A stretch of 64,000 nucleotides of DNA from RGIG3102 sp964525015 (GCA_964525015.1 CAZGFY010000002.1:62001-126000); one strand, 5' to 3'; shown: positions 16,988 to 26,447, numbered from the stretch's first letter. The notes: a model not told the origin generated them from the sequence alone. Translations and numbers: made by a program.

Positions 16988-18004
16988 ATGAATTTACAAG
17001 AAATTCAAAAAAAAGCAAAAGAATTATGCACTAAGTGTAAAGTCTGTCCAGTTTGCAATGGCATAGCGTGTAAAGGGCAAGTTCCTGGAATGGGTGGAAA
17101 AGGCAGTGGTTCTAGTTTTATTCGCAATGTAGAAAAATTAAAAGATATTAAAATTGTTATGGATGTTTTAAATGACAACCAAACACCAAACACTAAAACT
17201 CAATTATTTAATAAAGAAGTGTCTATGCCTGTTTATATGGCTCCAATTGCAGGAGTTTTAAATAATTATGGAGCTGATATAACTGATGAAGAATATACAA
17301 AATATGTTTTAGAGGGCTGTAAAATGGCTGGGACAATCGGCTTTACCGGAGATGGAAAGTTTCTAGATATGTTTTCAAAACCCCTTGATATGGTCGATTC
17401 TTTAGGCGGTGATGGTATACCAACTATGAAACCTTGGGTAAAAGAAGGGGTTGATATTAGAATGCAGTATCTAAAAACGAAAAACGCCCTTGCGCTCGCT
17501 ACCGACGTTGACTCTGCTGGACTCCCATTATTAAGAAACAGCGAAATACCAGTTGAAACAAAAAATGTTGAAAGCTTAAAATATATTAAATCACTAATTA
17601 ATCTTCCTTTAATCGTTAAAGGAGTTATGGATAAAAAGGCTGCACAAAAAGCGTTTTTAGCCGGCGCAGATGCAATCGTTGTTTCAAATCACGGTGGACG
17701 AGTTCAGGATGAAACACTTTCAACAATCGAAGTTTTAAAAGAAATCGCAGATGAATATAAAGGTAAGATGACTATTTTAGTTGATGGCGGATTTAGAACA
17801 GGTGTTGATGTGTTTAAAGCTTTAGCACTTGGAGCTGACGGCGTTTTAATCGGAAGAAGTTTAGGAATTGCTGCAATTGGCGGAAAGTCTGAAGGGGTTA
17901 AAACTGCTTTAAATCAAATTCAAGATGAATTAAAAGGCACTATGGTGATGACTGGATGTGCAAATATTAGCGATATCACGCTAGAAAAGGTTGTTTTATT
18001 ATAA
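16988..18004 (+). CDS. FMN-dependent alpha-hydroxy-acid oxidase/dehydrogenase-like protein with Cys-rich N-terminus
   Basis: This 338-aa TIM-barrel flavoprotein belongs to the lactate oxidase/glycolate oxidase/IDI-2 superfamily. K211 ('LIVKGVM'), H235 and R238 in 'SNHGGR', and the phosphate loop 'VDGGFRTGVDVFKALALGADGVLIGR' match the FMN and substrate site. The N-terminus is unusual for the superfamily. It has five cysteines at 14, 17, 20, 23 and 28 (CxxCxxCxxC spacing), which could bind an iron-sulphur cluster or zinc. The substrate is unknown. In anaerobes these proteins are unlikely to use oxygen. The gene is monocistronic, between deoC (divergent) and secA. Confidence 0.82.
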   Translation: MNLQEIQKKAKELCTKCKVCPVCNGIACKGQVPGMGGKGSGSSFIRNVEKLKDIKIVMDVLNDNQTPNTKTQLFNKEVSMPVYMAPIAGVLNNYGADITDEEYTKYVLEGCKMAGTIGFTGDGKFLDMFSKPLDMVDSLGGDGIPTMKPWVKEGVDIRMQYLKTKNALALATDVDSAGLPLLRNSEIPVETKNVESLKYIKSLINLPLIVKGVMDKKAAQKAFLAGADAIVVSNHGGRVQDETLSTIEVLKEIADEYKGKMTILVDGGFRTGVDVFKALALGADGVLIGRSLGIAAIGGKSEGVKTALNQIQDELKGTMVMTGCANISDITLEKVVLL

Positions 18005-18019
18005 AATATCTCTTTTTTG

Positions 18020-18048
18020 TTGACACAATTGCAACACTATATTAAAAT
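18020..18048 (+). promoter_or_regulatory. secA promoter
   Basis: TTGACA (18020-18025), an exact 17-nt spacer and TAAAAT (18043-18048) lie about 58 bp upstream of the secA ATG. Confidence 0.65.
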
Positions 18049-18105
18049 ATAATATTAGATTGTAATATAAAATACAATAATAATGATATATAACAAGGAG
18101 TTTCT

Positions 18106-20850
18106 ATGTCTTTTCTTAATAAACTTTTTGGCAATGCTCAAGCTAAAGAGCTTAAAGCCATCAGTGCCATAAAAGATACTGTTATCGCACTAGAGCAAAA
18201 ATACAAATCACTTTCAGAAGCTGATTTAAAAAATCAAACTAATATTTTAAAAGAAAGATTATCAAACGGTGAGAGTTTAGATGATATTCTTCCTGATGCT
18301 TTTGCAGTTTGCCGTGAGGCTGCTACTAGGGTTTTAGGTATGACTCATTATCCTGTGCAAATTATAGGTGGTATTGCACTTCATCGCTCAAATATCGCTG
18401 AAATGAAAACTGGTGAAGGTAAAACTCTTGTTGCTACTTTACCTGTTTATTTAAATGCATTAACTGAAAATGGCGTTCACGTTATCACAGTTAATGATTA
18501 TCTTGCAACTCGTGATAGCCAGTGGATGGGCAAATTATATGAATATCTTGGGCTAACAGTTGGGCTTTGCGTTCACGGAATGACATCGCCTGAGAAAAAA
18601 GCTGCATACGCTGCCGATATTACTTATGGTACAAACAATGAATTTGGATTTGATTATCTTCGTGATAATATGGTTATCTATAAAGAAAATATGGTTCAGC
18701 GTGGATTTAATTTTGCCATTGTCGATGAGGTTGACTCTATTTTAATCGATGAGGCAAGAACTCCTTTGATTATTTCAGGTCAAGGTGATAAATCAACTGA
18801 TTTATATAAAATTGCAGATACATTCGCTCGAACTTTATCAACTTTTAGAGTTGCAGAGCACGATAGCAAAGAAGGGCTTGATGATAAAACAGAAGATGTT
18901 ATCATTGATGAAAAAGCAAAACAAGCAACCCTAACAAAGCACGGCATCAAAAAGGCGGAGTCTTTCTTTAGCCTTGAAAACTATTCAGATGCTGAAAATA
19001 TGAATATAGCACATCATATTAATCAAGCTATTAAAGCTATTAATATTATGAAACGTGATGTTGATTATGTAGTTCGTGAAAACGAAGTTGTTATCGTTGA
19101 TGAATTTACCGGACGTTTAATGCAAGGCAGAAGATACAACGAAGGACTTCACCAAGCTATCGAAGCAAAAGAAAACGTTAAAATCGCACACGAGAGTAAG
19201 ACTCTTGCATCTATAACATTCCAAAACTACTTTAGAATGTATAAAAAGCTAGCTGGTATGACTGGTACAGCTTTAAGTGAAGAAGACGAATTTTTAGAAA
19301 TTTACGGACTTGCAGTTTTAGAAATACCAACTAATAAACCTATCGCAAGACAGGATTTAAATGATATGGTTTTCAAAACTGAAAAAGCTAAATTCAACGC
19401 AGTGGTTGAAGCAGCAGCTATTGCACACGAAAAAGGTCAGCCTGTTTTAATTGGTACTGTTTCTATTGAAAAATCAGAAGAAATCGGACAGTTGCTTAAA
19501 AAGCGTGGTATTCGCCACGAAATTCTAAATGCAAAACACCATGAAAGAGAAGCTGAAATCGTTGCACAGGCTGGTAAAAAAGGCGCTGTTACAATCGCAA
19601 CAAATATGGCTGGTCGTGGTACTGATATTATCCTTGGTGGTAACCCTGAGTTTATGGCAAAATCCGAACTTCGCAAAAAAGGCTACACTGAAGAAATGAT
19701 TGAAAATGCAACTAGCTATTTTGAAACAGATGATAGGGAAATATTAAATCAAAGAGAAGAATTTAAAACTCTTGATGAAAAATACAAAGAAATGCTTTCT
19801 AGTGGTGCACAAGAAGTTAAAGACGCTGGAGGCCTTGTTATCCTAGGTACTGAAAGACACGAATCACGCCGTATTGATAATCAGCTCCGTGGCCGTGCTG
19901 GCCGTCAGGGTGACCCTGGTATGAGTAAATTCTTTATCAGCTTTGAAGATGATTTAATGAGATTATTCGCAAACTCCCCTGCTAGTACATTTATTTCAAA
20001 TTCTGTTCCTGATGATATGCCAATTGAACATAAAATGCTTAATAGCACAATCGAAACAGCTCAAAAGCGTATTGAAGGCAGAAACTTTGATGTTCGTAAA
20101 AACGTGTTAAAATATGATGAAGTTATGAATAGTCAAAGGCAAATTATCTACAAACAAAGAGGCGATGTGCTTTCTGGTGGTGATGTTTCAAAAGAAATTC
20201 AATCAATGGTAACTCAATCTATTATTGATAATGTTGATTTATTCTGCTCTGAAGAAAATGCTTCTTTATGGAACATTCAAAGCTTAAAAGACACTTATCG
20301 TGGTTGGCTAATTTCTGAGGATGAACTTGTTTATCATGATGATGAACTTGCTTCATTAGCAAAACAAGATTTATATGATTTCCTAACAGGTAAAGCAAAT
20401 GCAATTCTAAAAGCTAAAGAAGAGCTTATTGGTGCAGATAAAATGCGTGAATTTGAAAGAGTTGCACTATTAAAAAATGTTGACAGAAAATGGATGGAAC
20501 ATATTGATGCAATGGATCAGCTTCGCCGTGGTATTGGGCTTCGTGGATACGGACAAAAAGACCCTGCTAGTGAGTATCGCTTAGAAGGCTTTAATATGTT
20601 TGATGAAATGATTGACAATATAAGACAAGACACAACTAAATTCTTAATAGCTGCTCAAATCAAAGTGGCATCACCTATTAAACGTGAACAGGTTGCAAAA
20701 GTTACTGGCACAAGCGGTGGCAGTGAAAGTGCACCTGTAAGAAAAACCCCAGATAGAGTAACAAAAGTTGGCAGAAACGATCCTTGCCCTTGTGGAAGTG
20801 GTAAAAAGTTTAAACAATGCCACGGAAAAACTGGCGCTGAAAAATTATAA
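18106..20850 (+). CDS. secA: Preprotein translocase ATPase SecA
   Basis: The 914-aa motor protein drives protein export through SecYEG. Walker A reads 'MKTGEGKTLVATLP' (around 98-111) and the DEAD-type Walker B is 'IVDEVDSILIDEARTPL'. The preprotein cross-linking domain, the second RecA-like domain ('TNMAGRGTDI', 'GRAGRQGDPG'), the helical scaffold and the C-terminal zinc finger CPCGSGKKFKQCHG follow in order. The length and full set of motifs match the housekeeping SecA1 type. The start has AAGGAG 7 nt upstream. The gene stands alone, with a promoter at 18020-18048 and a terminator at 20861-20887. No prfB follows, unlike in many Firmicutes. Confidence 0.98.
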   Translation: MSFLNKLFGNAQAKELKAISAIKDTVIALEQKYKSLSEADLKNQTNILKERLSNGESLDDILPDAFAVCREAATRVLGMTHYPVQIIGGIALHRSNIAEMKTGEGKTLVATLPVYLNALTENGVHVITVNDYLATRDSQWMGKLYEYLGLTVGLCVHGMTSPEKKAAYAADITYGTNNEFGFDYLRDNMVIYKENMVQRGFNFAIVDEVDSILIDEARTPLIISGQGDKSTDLYKIADTFARTLSTFRVAEHDSKEGLDDKTEDVIIDEKAKQATLTKHGIKKAESFFSLENYSDAENMNIAHHINQAIKAINIMKRDVDYVVRENEVVIVDEFTGRLMQGRRYNEGLHQAIEAKENVKIAHESKTLASITFQNYFRMYKKLAGMTGTALSEEDEFLEIYGLAVLEIPTNKPIARQDLNDMVFKTEKAKFNAVVEAAAIAHEKGQPVLIGTVSIEKSEEIGQLLKKRGIRHEILNAKHHEREAEIVAQAGKKGAVTIATNMAGRGTDIILGGNPEFMAKSELRKKGYTEEMIENATSYFETDDREILNQREEFKTLDEKYKEMLSSGAQEVKDAGGLVILGTERHESRRIDNQLRGRAGRQGDPGMSKFFISFEDDLMRLFANSPASTFISNSVPDDMPIEHKMLNSTIETAQKRIEGRNFDVRKNVLKYDEVMNSQRQIIYKQRGDVLSGGDVSKEIQSMVTQSIIDNVDLFCSEENASLWNIQSLKDTYRGWLISEDELVYHDDELASLAKQDLYDFLTGKANAILKAKEELIGADKMREFERVALLKNVDRKWMEHIDAMDQLRRGIGLRGYGQKDPASEYRLEGFNMFDEMIDNIRQDTTKFLIAAQIKVASPIKREQVAKVTGTSGGSESAPVRKTPDRVTKVGRNDPCPCGSGKKFKQCHGKTGAEKL

Positions 20851-20860
20851 GATAAACCAA

Positions 20861-20887
20861 AACTAGGCTTTAAAGCCTAGTTTTTTT
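20861..20887 (+). terminator. secA terminator
   Basis: AACTAGGCTTT and its complement AAAGCCTAGTT form a perfect 11-bp stem followed by seven Ts, starting 11 bp after the secA stop. Confidence 0.9.
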
Positions 20888-20907
20888 ATTGAAAATTTAT
20901 TTAATTA

Positions 20908-20936
20908 TTGATATAATTAATATTATTAAATATAAT
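20908..20936 (+). promoter_or_regulatory. Promoter of the ABC exporter operon
   Basis: TTGATA (20908-20913), a 17-nt spacer and TATAAT (20931-20936). The leader to the ATG at 21027 contains an imperfect hairpin (AAAAGGTGAAAA with TTTTTCACTTTT, about 20956-20997), which may be regulatory. Confidence 0.5.
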
Positions 20937-21026
20937 AAACCCAGTGAATAATGAAAAATGAAAAGGTGAAAATTCCATTTATTTTTTTCACTTTTAAATA
21001 ATATAAATATGAAAGAGAGAATTTTT

Positions 21027-21854
21027 ATGATTAAAGCTAAACATTTCACTAAAAAATATGGCGATTTTACGGCAGTTGATAATATAAATTTTGATATTTT
21101 AAAGGGGGAAATTGTAGGATTTGTTGGGAAAAATGGCGCAGGAAAAAGTACAACTATTCGTGCATTGTTAAATTTTATTTTTCCAACTAGTGGCAGTTTA
21201 GAAATCGATAGTTTAGATAGCGTTTTAAATGCAAAAGAGATTAAAGAAAAGGCTGGATATATGCCAAGCGAAGCTAATTTTTATAATTTAACTAGCAAAG
21301 AATTATTTTCTTTCTATTGCGATTTTCAAAAAATCGAATACTCAAAAGCAGGCGAGCTTTTTAATTATTTTGAGCTAGATGAAAATAAAAAAATATCCGA
21401 TTTAAGCCTTGGTAATAGAAAAAAAGTGTCGATAATTCAAATGCTACTTTCAAATAAAGATGTTTTAATTTTAGATGAGCCAACTAGTGGGCTAGACCCT
21501 TATATGCAAGAGAATTTCTTTAATCTACTTCTTGAAAAAAGAGATAATGGTGCCACTATTTTTCTTTCTAGCCATAATTTAATTGAGATAGAAAAATACT
21601 GCGATAGAGTACTAATTATAAAAGATGGAAAAATTATAGATAATATAGATTTAAAAAATCAAACTATAAAAAAAACTCAAATAGTTTACTACAAAACTAA
21701 AGATGGCAATGAAAAAACCTTTAAATTCGATGGCGATATTAATGATTTAATTAAAGATTTATCCATTTTAAATTTAGAAACTCTTGAAATAAAAACTAGC
21801 ACTGCACTTGAAGATTTTATAAAATACTATAAGGAGGATAATAATAATGGCTAA
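21027..21854 (+). CDS. ABC transporter ATP-binding protein
   Basis: The 275-aa ATPase is the energy subunit of a two-component ABC exporter. Walker A is GKNGAGKST (residues 34-42). A signature of the form 'DLSLGNRKKVSIIQML' replaces the usual LSGGQ with LSLGN, as in many ABC-2 type drug or bacteriocin exporters. Walker B is 'VLILDEPTSGLDP', and the switch histidine is in 'FLSSHNLIEIE'. I start at 21027 because GAGAGAA lies about 7 nt upstream. The frame itself reaches back to 21009. The stop overlaps the permease gene by 8 bp. The substrate is unknown. Confidence 0.9.
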   Translation: MIKAKHFTKKYGDFTAVDNINFDILKGEIVGFVGKNGAGKSTTIRALLNFIFPTSGSLEIDSLDSVLNAKEIKEKAGYMPSEANFYNLTSKELFSFYCDFQKIEYSKAGELFNYFELDENKKISDLSLGNRKKVSIIQMLLSNKDVLILDEPTSGLDPYMQENFFNLLLEKRDNGATIFLSSHNLIEIEKYCDRVLIIKDGKIIDNIDLKNQTIKKTQIVYYKTKDGNEKTFKFDGDINDLIKDLSILNLETLEIKTSTALEDFIKYYKEDNNNG

Positions 21855-22647
21855 TATTATAAAACTTGTTAAAATAAATTTAAAGGTTAATAAAACTCAA
21901 ATTATTATCTGGAGCACTGCGATATTCTCCTTAATGTTTTTATATATGATTTTATTTCCATCTGTTGGAGATTTAGCGCAGTTAAAATTTGAAGCTATGC
22001 CAAAAGAACTAATGCAGTTTTTTGGTATGGAAGATTTCACTCTTTTAGCCACTCACACTGGCTATTTTGGGATGATTTATAATTTAATATTAATTGCAAT
22101 CAGCATTTTTATAGCTATTTTTTCAGCTAACATTATTTTAAATGAAGAAAAAAGTAAAACAATTGATTTTTTATACTCATTAAATACCACAAGAGGCGAA
22201 ATTTTCTTTTCTAAATTTCTCACTTCTTATATTGCATTAATGATTGTTTTAATTTCTGCTTTTACTTCGGTTATGATTTGTGGATTTATTAATGGTGGCG
22301 AAACATTTTCACTTATTGAAACTTGGCAAATTTTAAAAATTTCTAGCATAACAACCTTTGTTTTTTTAGGAATTGGAACTATGCTTTCTGGTATTTCTAG
22401 TAAAATCCCAGCTGGAACGATAGCTAGTATGCTAGTCTTAGTTATGTATATGTTTGGATTTTTTAGCAGTATTGCCCCTGATAGCTTATCATTTTTTAAA
22501 TATTTATCCCCTTTTGAAATGCTAAATCCAGAAAACGCAGTTAACCTAACTTTTGAAACTATGGTTTTTACAGTTATATATTTTTTTATTATGATAGTTT
22601 TCACACTTATTGGCTGGCATTTTTATAAAAAAAGAGATTTTCAATAA
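21847..22647 (+). CDS. ABC-2 type transporter permease
   Basis: The 266-aa protein has six predicted membrane helices, with a large external loop after helix 1 and paired helices around 70-100 and 120-150. The cytoplasmic segment 'NEEKSKTIDFLYSLNTTRGEIFFSKF' is the coupling-helix region common to ABC-2 permeases. It overlaps the preceding ATPase gene by 8 bp (ribosome binding site AAGGAGG inside the ATPase gene), so the two products probably assemble at fixed ratio. The family's usual substrates are drugs, peptides or lipids. None can be chosen here. Confidence 0.85.
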   Translation: MANIIKLVKINLKVNKTQIIIWSTAIFSLMFLYMILFPSVGDLAQLKFEAMPKELMQFFGMEDFTLLATHTGYFGMIYNLILIAISIFIAIFSANIILNEEKSKTIDFLYSLNTTRGEIFFSKFLTSYIALMIVLISAFTSVMICGFINGGETFSLIETWQILKISSITTFVFLGIGTMLSGISSKIPAGTIASMLVLVMYMFGFFSSIAPDSLSFFKYLSPFEMLNPENAVNLTFETMVFTVIYFFIMIVFTLIGWHFYKKRDFQ

Positions 22648-22679
22648 TTAAAATTTACATTTAGTTTATCTATCGTTTA

Positions 22680-22761
22680 TTGACTAAAATACTCTTTAAA
22701 TGGTATAATAACTAAAAATTCAAGTTTTTTAAAAGAGCTTAGTAAGGCTAAGCTCTTTTTT
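22680..22761 (+). promoter_or_regulatory. Promoter plus leader terminator (putative attenuator) of the ABC-F gene
   Basis: TTGACT (22680-22685), 18 nt and a perfect TATAAT (22704-22709) give a start near 22716. About 15 nt later a 12-bp stem AAAAGAGCTTAG / CTAAGCTCTTTT (22731-22742 with 22748-22759) ends in a T-run, still 26 nt before the start codon. Transcripts from this promoter must pass the terminator to express the ABC-F gene. A competing pairing of AAGTTTTTT (22722-22730) with the 5' arm is possible. No upstream ATG lies between start and stem. Confidence 0.6.
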
Positions 22762-22786
22762 GATTGTTTATATAAGGGGAATTCAA

Positions 22787-24544
22787 ATGATTTTAGTTGA
22801 AAATTTATCATTTTCATATCCAAAAAAAGATTTATACGATAATGTTTCTTTTAGTATTAATAAAGGTGAACATTGCGCTTTAATCGGCACTAGCGGTAGT
22901 GGGAAAACTACGCTGATTGATATTATAACTGGCAGAAATAAATATTTATACGATGGCAAGGTAACTGTTGATGAGGAATGTAAAATAGGCTTTACTAGCC
23001 AGTTTTATAAACACGACAGCGATGATACAACTGTTTTTGATTACATCGCACAGCCTTTTTTAACCTTGCAAAAAAGAATAGATGATATTTGCGATAAAAT
23101 GGCTGATTGCGAAGATTTAGATGCTGTTATGATAGAGTATCAAGACGCTTTGGATGAATTTGAGGCTATTGGTGGTGCTAATTTTGAAAGCCTAATATTA
23201 AAAAAGCTAAATCTTTCAAATCTTGGAACTCATAAAGATTTATCTATATCGCTTTTAAGTGGTGGTGAGTTTAAGTTAGTTCAGCTAATTAAAGAAATGA
23301 TAAGTAATCAAGATTTACTTATTATGGACGAGCCTTGCTCATTCCTTGATTTTGAAAATTTAGCTTCGCTTAAAAATTTAATAAATAGCCATAAAGGAAC
23401 GCTTTTAGTTATCACGCATAATAGATATCTATTAAATCAATGTTTTGATAAGATAATTCATTTAGAAAACACTCAAATTCAAGAATTTTTAGGGAGTTAT
23501 GATGAATACAATCTATCTTTACTTGAAAAGAAGATTGATATTCAAGAAATCGCCCTTTCTGACTCTATTGAAATTGAAAGAAATGCAAAATTAATTGAAA
23601 GTTTAAGAGAAATAGCAACTTCTAATGCAGAAGCTGTTCACGGAAAAGCATTAAAAGCAAGAGTGAGATTTCAAGAAAGATTAGAAGCAAGACAGACAAA
23701 AGAGCCGTTTATATATTTAAACACTCCTGATTATTATTTTACATCTAATGATGAAACTAACGCCGAACTAATCGAAAACTCTTCCCCTATTATATCTGCT
23801 GAAAATCTATCAATCACATATGATAAACCGCTTTTAACCGATGTTAATTTTTCGATGAATTATGGAGATAAAATAGCTATAATAGGAGCAAATGGAACTG
23901 GAAAAACCTCTCTTCTTAGAAGAATAGCATTAAATAATACTGATAATATTAAAATCAAAGACGATATTAAAATTTTCTATCTTTCACAGCTTCAAAATGA
24001 AACTTTAAATGATGAAAACACTATTTATGATGAATTTTTTGATGCAGGATTTAAAACCTATGAAGAAATTGAAAATCATTTAATAGCCTTTAATTTTGAA
24101 AAAGAAGTGATGACTAGCAAGATTTCTAGCCTTTCAGGGGGCGAGAAAAACACTCTGCAAATGGCAAAAATCGCAAAATTTCCAGCCGATGTTTTAATTT
24201 TAGATGAGCCATCTAGCCATTTAGATATTTATTCTCAAGTTGCCCTTGAAAAGGCGATTAAGGATTTTAAAGGCAGTGTTATTATGGTGTCGCACGATTT
24301 TTATTTTATTGCAAATTGTATGGATTATGTGCTAATTTTAGAAGATAAAACAATCAGAAGAATGAGCAATAGAAAATTCAGACAAATGATTTACTCAAAG
24401 CATTTTGATAAGGATTATCTAATTATTCAAGAAAAATACACTCAAACAGTTAATAATTTAGAAACTGCAATTTATAATAAAAACTTTGAAACAGCAAGAA
24501 AACTACACGAAGAAGCAAGTAAGCTTGTAAAAGATTTAAGCTAA
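22787..24544 (+). CDS. ABC-F family ATPase (translation factor / antibiotic-resistance type)
   Basis: The 585-aa soluble protein has two ABC domains and no membrane helices. Domain 1 has Walker A GTSGSGKTT (34-42), signature LSGGEF and Walker B 'LLIMDEPCSFLDF'. Domain 2 has GANGTGKTS, 'LSGGEKNTLQMAKI' and 'VLILDEPSSHLDI'. A charged helical linker (about 235-290) joins them, and a helical tail follows. ABC-F proteins bind the ribosomal E site and either regulate translation or dislodge antibiotics. The start at 22787 has AAGGGG upstream, while the longer frame from 22760 overlaps the leader terminator. The conditional terminator before the gene is reminiscent of drug-inducible ABC-F resistance genes, but the specific subgroup is not clear. 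Confidence 0.83.
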   Translation: MILVENLSFSYPKKDLYDNVSFSINKGEHCALIGTSGSGKTTLIDIITGRNKYLYDGKVTVDEECKIGFTSQFYKHDSDDTTVFDYIAQPFLTLQKRIDDICDKMADCEDLDAVMIEYQDALDEFEAIGGANFESLILKKLNLSNLGTHKDLSISLLSGGEFKLVQLIKEMISNQDLLIMDEPCSFLDFENLASLKNLINSHKGTLLVITHNRYLLNQCFDKIIHLENTQIQEFLGSYDEYNLSLLEKKIDIQEIALSDSIEIERNAKLIESLREIATSNAEAVHGKALKARVRFQERLEARQTKEPFIYLNTPDYYFTSNDETNAELIENSSPIISAENLSITYDKPLLTDVNFSMNYGDKIAIIGANGTGKTSLLRRIALNNTDNIKIKDDIKIFYLSQLQNETLNDENTIYDEFFDAGFKTYEEIENHLIAFNFEKEVMTSKISSLSGGEKNTLQMAKIAKFPADVLILDEPSSHLDIYSQVALEKAIKDFKGSVIMVSHDFYFIANCMDYVLILEDKTIRRMSNRKFRQMIYSKHFDKDYLIIQEKYTQTVNNLETAIYNKNFETARKLHEEASKLVKDLS

Positions 24545-24563
24545 TTTAAATTATAAAGTAAAC

Positions 24564-24600
24564 AAAACAGCGATGTGAATTACTCTCATCGCTGTTTTTT
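24564..24600. terminator. Bidirectional terminator
   Basis: AAAACAGCGATG pairs with CATCGCTGTTTT across an 11-nt loop, with T-runs on both strands. It separates the convergent ABC-F and DUF4272 genes. Confidence 0.85.
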
Positions 24601-24613
24601 AATTCTATAAAAA

Positions 24614-25816
24614 TTATGCTGGTGTTTGCACTTCGTCCCAATCTGTTCCAAAGAAACTACTTACTAGCCAGTTTAGTGCCTTATGCCTTTCCATAACAAC
24701 GCCTTCATCAAGCCCTGCTGGCATTTCTTTTTGGTTCATTCTATTTTCAATACACGCCCAGTGATATCTCATTATTAAATCTTGATATTCAGCTAGTGTA
24801 TCTTTTGAAATTAATTTTGCCGATTTTATTATATCTTCTAAATTTTCAAAATTTCTAATAGTTTTTGCTATAAGTGGTACATCGCATATTTCATCCTCTT
24901 TTGGAAGCTCTTTAATAAATCCAAGTGCCCAAAATAAGATATTTAAAGCCTCATATCTCCATACAAACTGTATTGCTTCATTCTCTCCTATTTTATCTTG
25001 ATTAGTGTAATCCAGCTCCGCTTCACTTAGATATGATATAACGTTGAATTTTTCATTTAACATAACAAGTTCTGAAAAAGCATCATCATTTGTGCAGTTT
25101 TCACTTAGTATTGCCTCTGAAAAAACAGAAACTGCAAAAAGTGAAACTAATCTTTGTGCAATATCTTTAATAGATTTAATTTCTATTTCGCCTTCTCTTA
25201 AAGCTAGTGCCATTTCTTCTATGTATGGTATATTTTTTTCTTTTAAAATATCTATTGATTTTTGGTATTTATCTAAATCTTTTTGTGTTTCTTCTATTTT
25301 GTGCTCAAAAATATTTTGTGCTGGGAATAATGGGTTAAAGCTTTCTAAGTCACTTCTACCATCTCTTGATAAAACAAGTTTTCCCTCACCATTATAAATA
25401 TCTAAACTCGAAAGCATTATGTAGCTATTTAATTTTCCAGCCGTTACTAATGAATTTGAAAACAAAAAATTCGTCCTGTCTTTATTGCCATCATCAGTGA
25501 ATTTAATTCCTATCATAGCGTTCCAATACGCCATATTTGCAACAAGCATTTCTTTAATATTAGTTTTATCTGTATCTATATTATAATAAAATCCACGCAT
25601 TCCATTAATTTGTGCCAAAAAATTTTCATTTCCACTTGCGTGCTCTGGAATTTCTATTGTGATAATTGAATTATCCTGTAAAGTAATACTATATCTTCCG
25701 TTTATTTCTTCATAAGATTTAAAAACAGTTCCTAATGTTTGAGTAAAAGTTTCTGCCATTTTTTCTAAAGACTCTACTATGCCAACTAACGTTAGCGTGA
25801 TTTGATTATCGCTCAT
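24614..25816 (-). CDS. DUF4272 domain-containing protein, function unknown
   Basis: The 400-aa protein is soluble. The C-terminal half (about 190-395) carries DUF4272-like blocks: 'RYEALNILFWALGFI', 'CDVPLIAKTI', 'LAEYQDLIMRYHWACIENRM', 'AGLDEGVVMERHKALNWLV' and a terminal 'WDEVQT'. The N-terminal 180 residues form a separate domain predicted as mixed alpha/beta, with 'GRYSITLQDNSIITIEIP' and 'YIMLSSLDIYNGEGKLVLSRDG', that I do not recognise. The family function is unknown. The gene has no obvious operon partner and faces the ABC-F gene tail to tail. Confidence 0.75.
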   Translation of the reverse strand: MSDNQITLTLVGIVESLEKMAETFTQTLGTVFKSYEEINGRYSITLQDNSIITIEIPEHASGNENFLAQINGMRGFYYNIDTDKTNIKEMLVANMAYWNAMIGIKFTDDGNKDRTNFLFSNSLVTAGKLNSYIMLSSLDIYNGEGKLVLSRDGRSDLESFNPLFPAQNIFEHKIEETQKDLDKYQKSIDILKEKNIPYIEEMALALREGEIEIKSIKDIAQRLVSLFAVSVFSEAILSENCTNDDAFSELVMLNEKFNVISYLSEAELDYTNQDKIGENEAIQFVWRYEALNILFWALGFIKELPKEDEICDVPLIAKTIRNFENLEDIIKSAKLISKDTLAEYQDLIMRYHWACIENRMNQKEMPAGLDEGVVMERHKALNWLVSSFFGTDWDEVQTPA

Positions 25817-25838
25817 ATAAGCACCTATTCCTTTTAAA

Positions 25839-26447
25839 TTAATTTATTTTTCTTTTAATATAATTATTATATAATGATTTAATAAAACATATACTTGAAT
25901 TTAAAAATATTGGCGTAATAATAAATAATACTAACTCAAAATTAGTTAAACTAAAATATTTTAAAAATGGAATATCCTTATTTAAAACTATCTCTTTAAA
26001 TTCATAAGTTTCGCCTAGCACACTACCTATATCTAATCTAATAATTGTTGTGTCACTAGGGTAAATATAAAATGCCTCATTTTTAACTGAAAATTCTGGG
26101 AATAATCTATTGTGATTTGAAAAATCTTCACCTTCATTTTTTAAATAATAAGAGCAAATTTCCCCCGTTGATGAATTTTCTAAAATGTAATATATGCTTT
26201 TTATTTCTGCTTTTGATTTATAAATCATTTGAGCATCATACCAAGTGGAGGTAAGTGATAAATCATCATTAACAGCTAAATCAATCAATTCAAAATCATT
26301 AACAGTGAGATAGATTTCCTCTTGATTTTTTATTTTATCAGATAAAAAATTAAAAAAACTAGATACTACAAACACTGCTATAAAAACTATATATATTAAT
26401 ACAAGCGAATTTTTATTAAGGTTTATTTTTTTAAATATATCTCTCAT
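25839..26447 (-). CDS. Hypothetical protein with two membrane segments
   Basis: The 202-aa protein is not recognised. It has one membrane helix near the N-terminus (about 15-33) and one near the C-terminus (about 165-186). Between them lies an extracytoplasmic region of roughly 130 residues rich in Ser, Asn, Glu and Tyr with predicted beta structure. Its start overlaps the stop of the large membrane protein gene by one base (TAATG), so translation is coupled and the two probably act together, for example as a glycosyltransferase-like enzyme and an accessory protein. That is inference from layout alone. Confidence 0.6.
   Translation of the reverse strand: MRDIFKKINLNKNSLVLIYIVFIAVFVVSSFFNFLSDKIKNQEEIYLTVNDFELIDLAVNDDLSLTSTWYDAQMIYKSKAEIKSIYYILENSSTGEICSYYLKNEGEDFSNHNRLFPEFSVKNEAFYIYPSDTTIIRLDIGSVLGETYEFKEIVLNKDIPFLKYFSLTNFELVLFIITPIFLNSSICFIKSLYNNYIKRKIN

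Noticed and set aside
22731..22761. Simple end-of-operon terminator for the upstream ABC exporter
   Set aside because: A strong promoter lies between the permease stop and this stem, so it also controls the ABC-F transcript. Both roles are possible but the attenuator role cannot be ignored.
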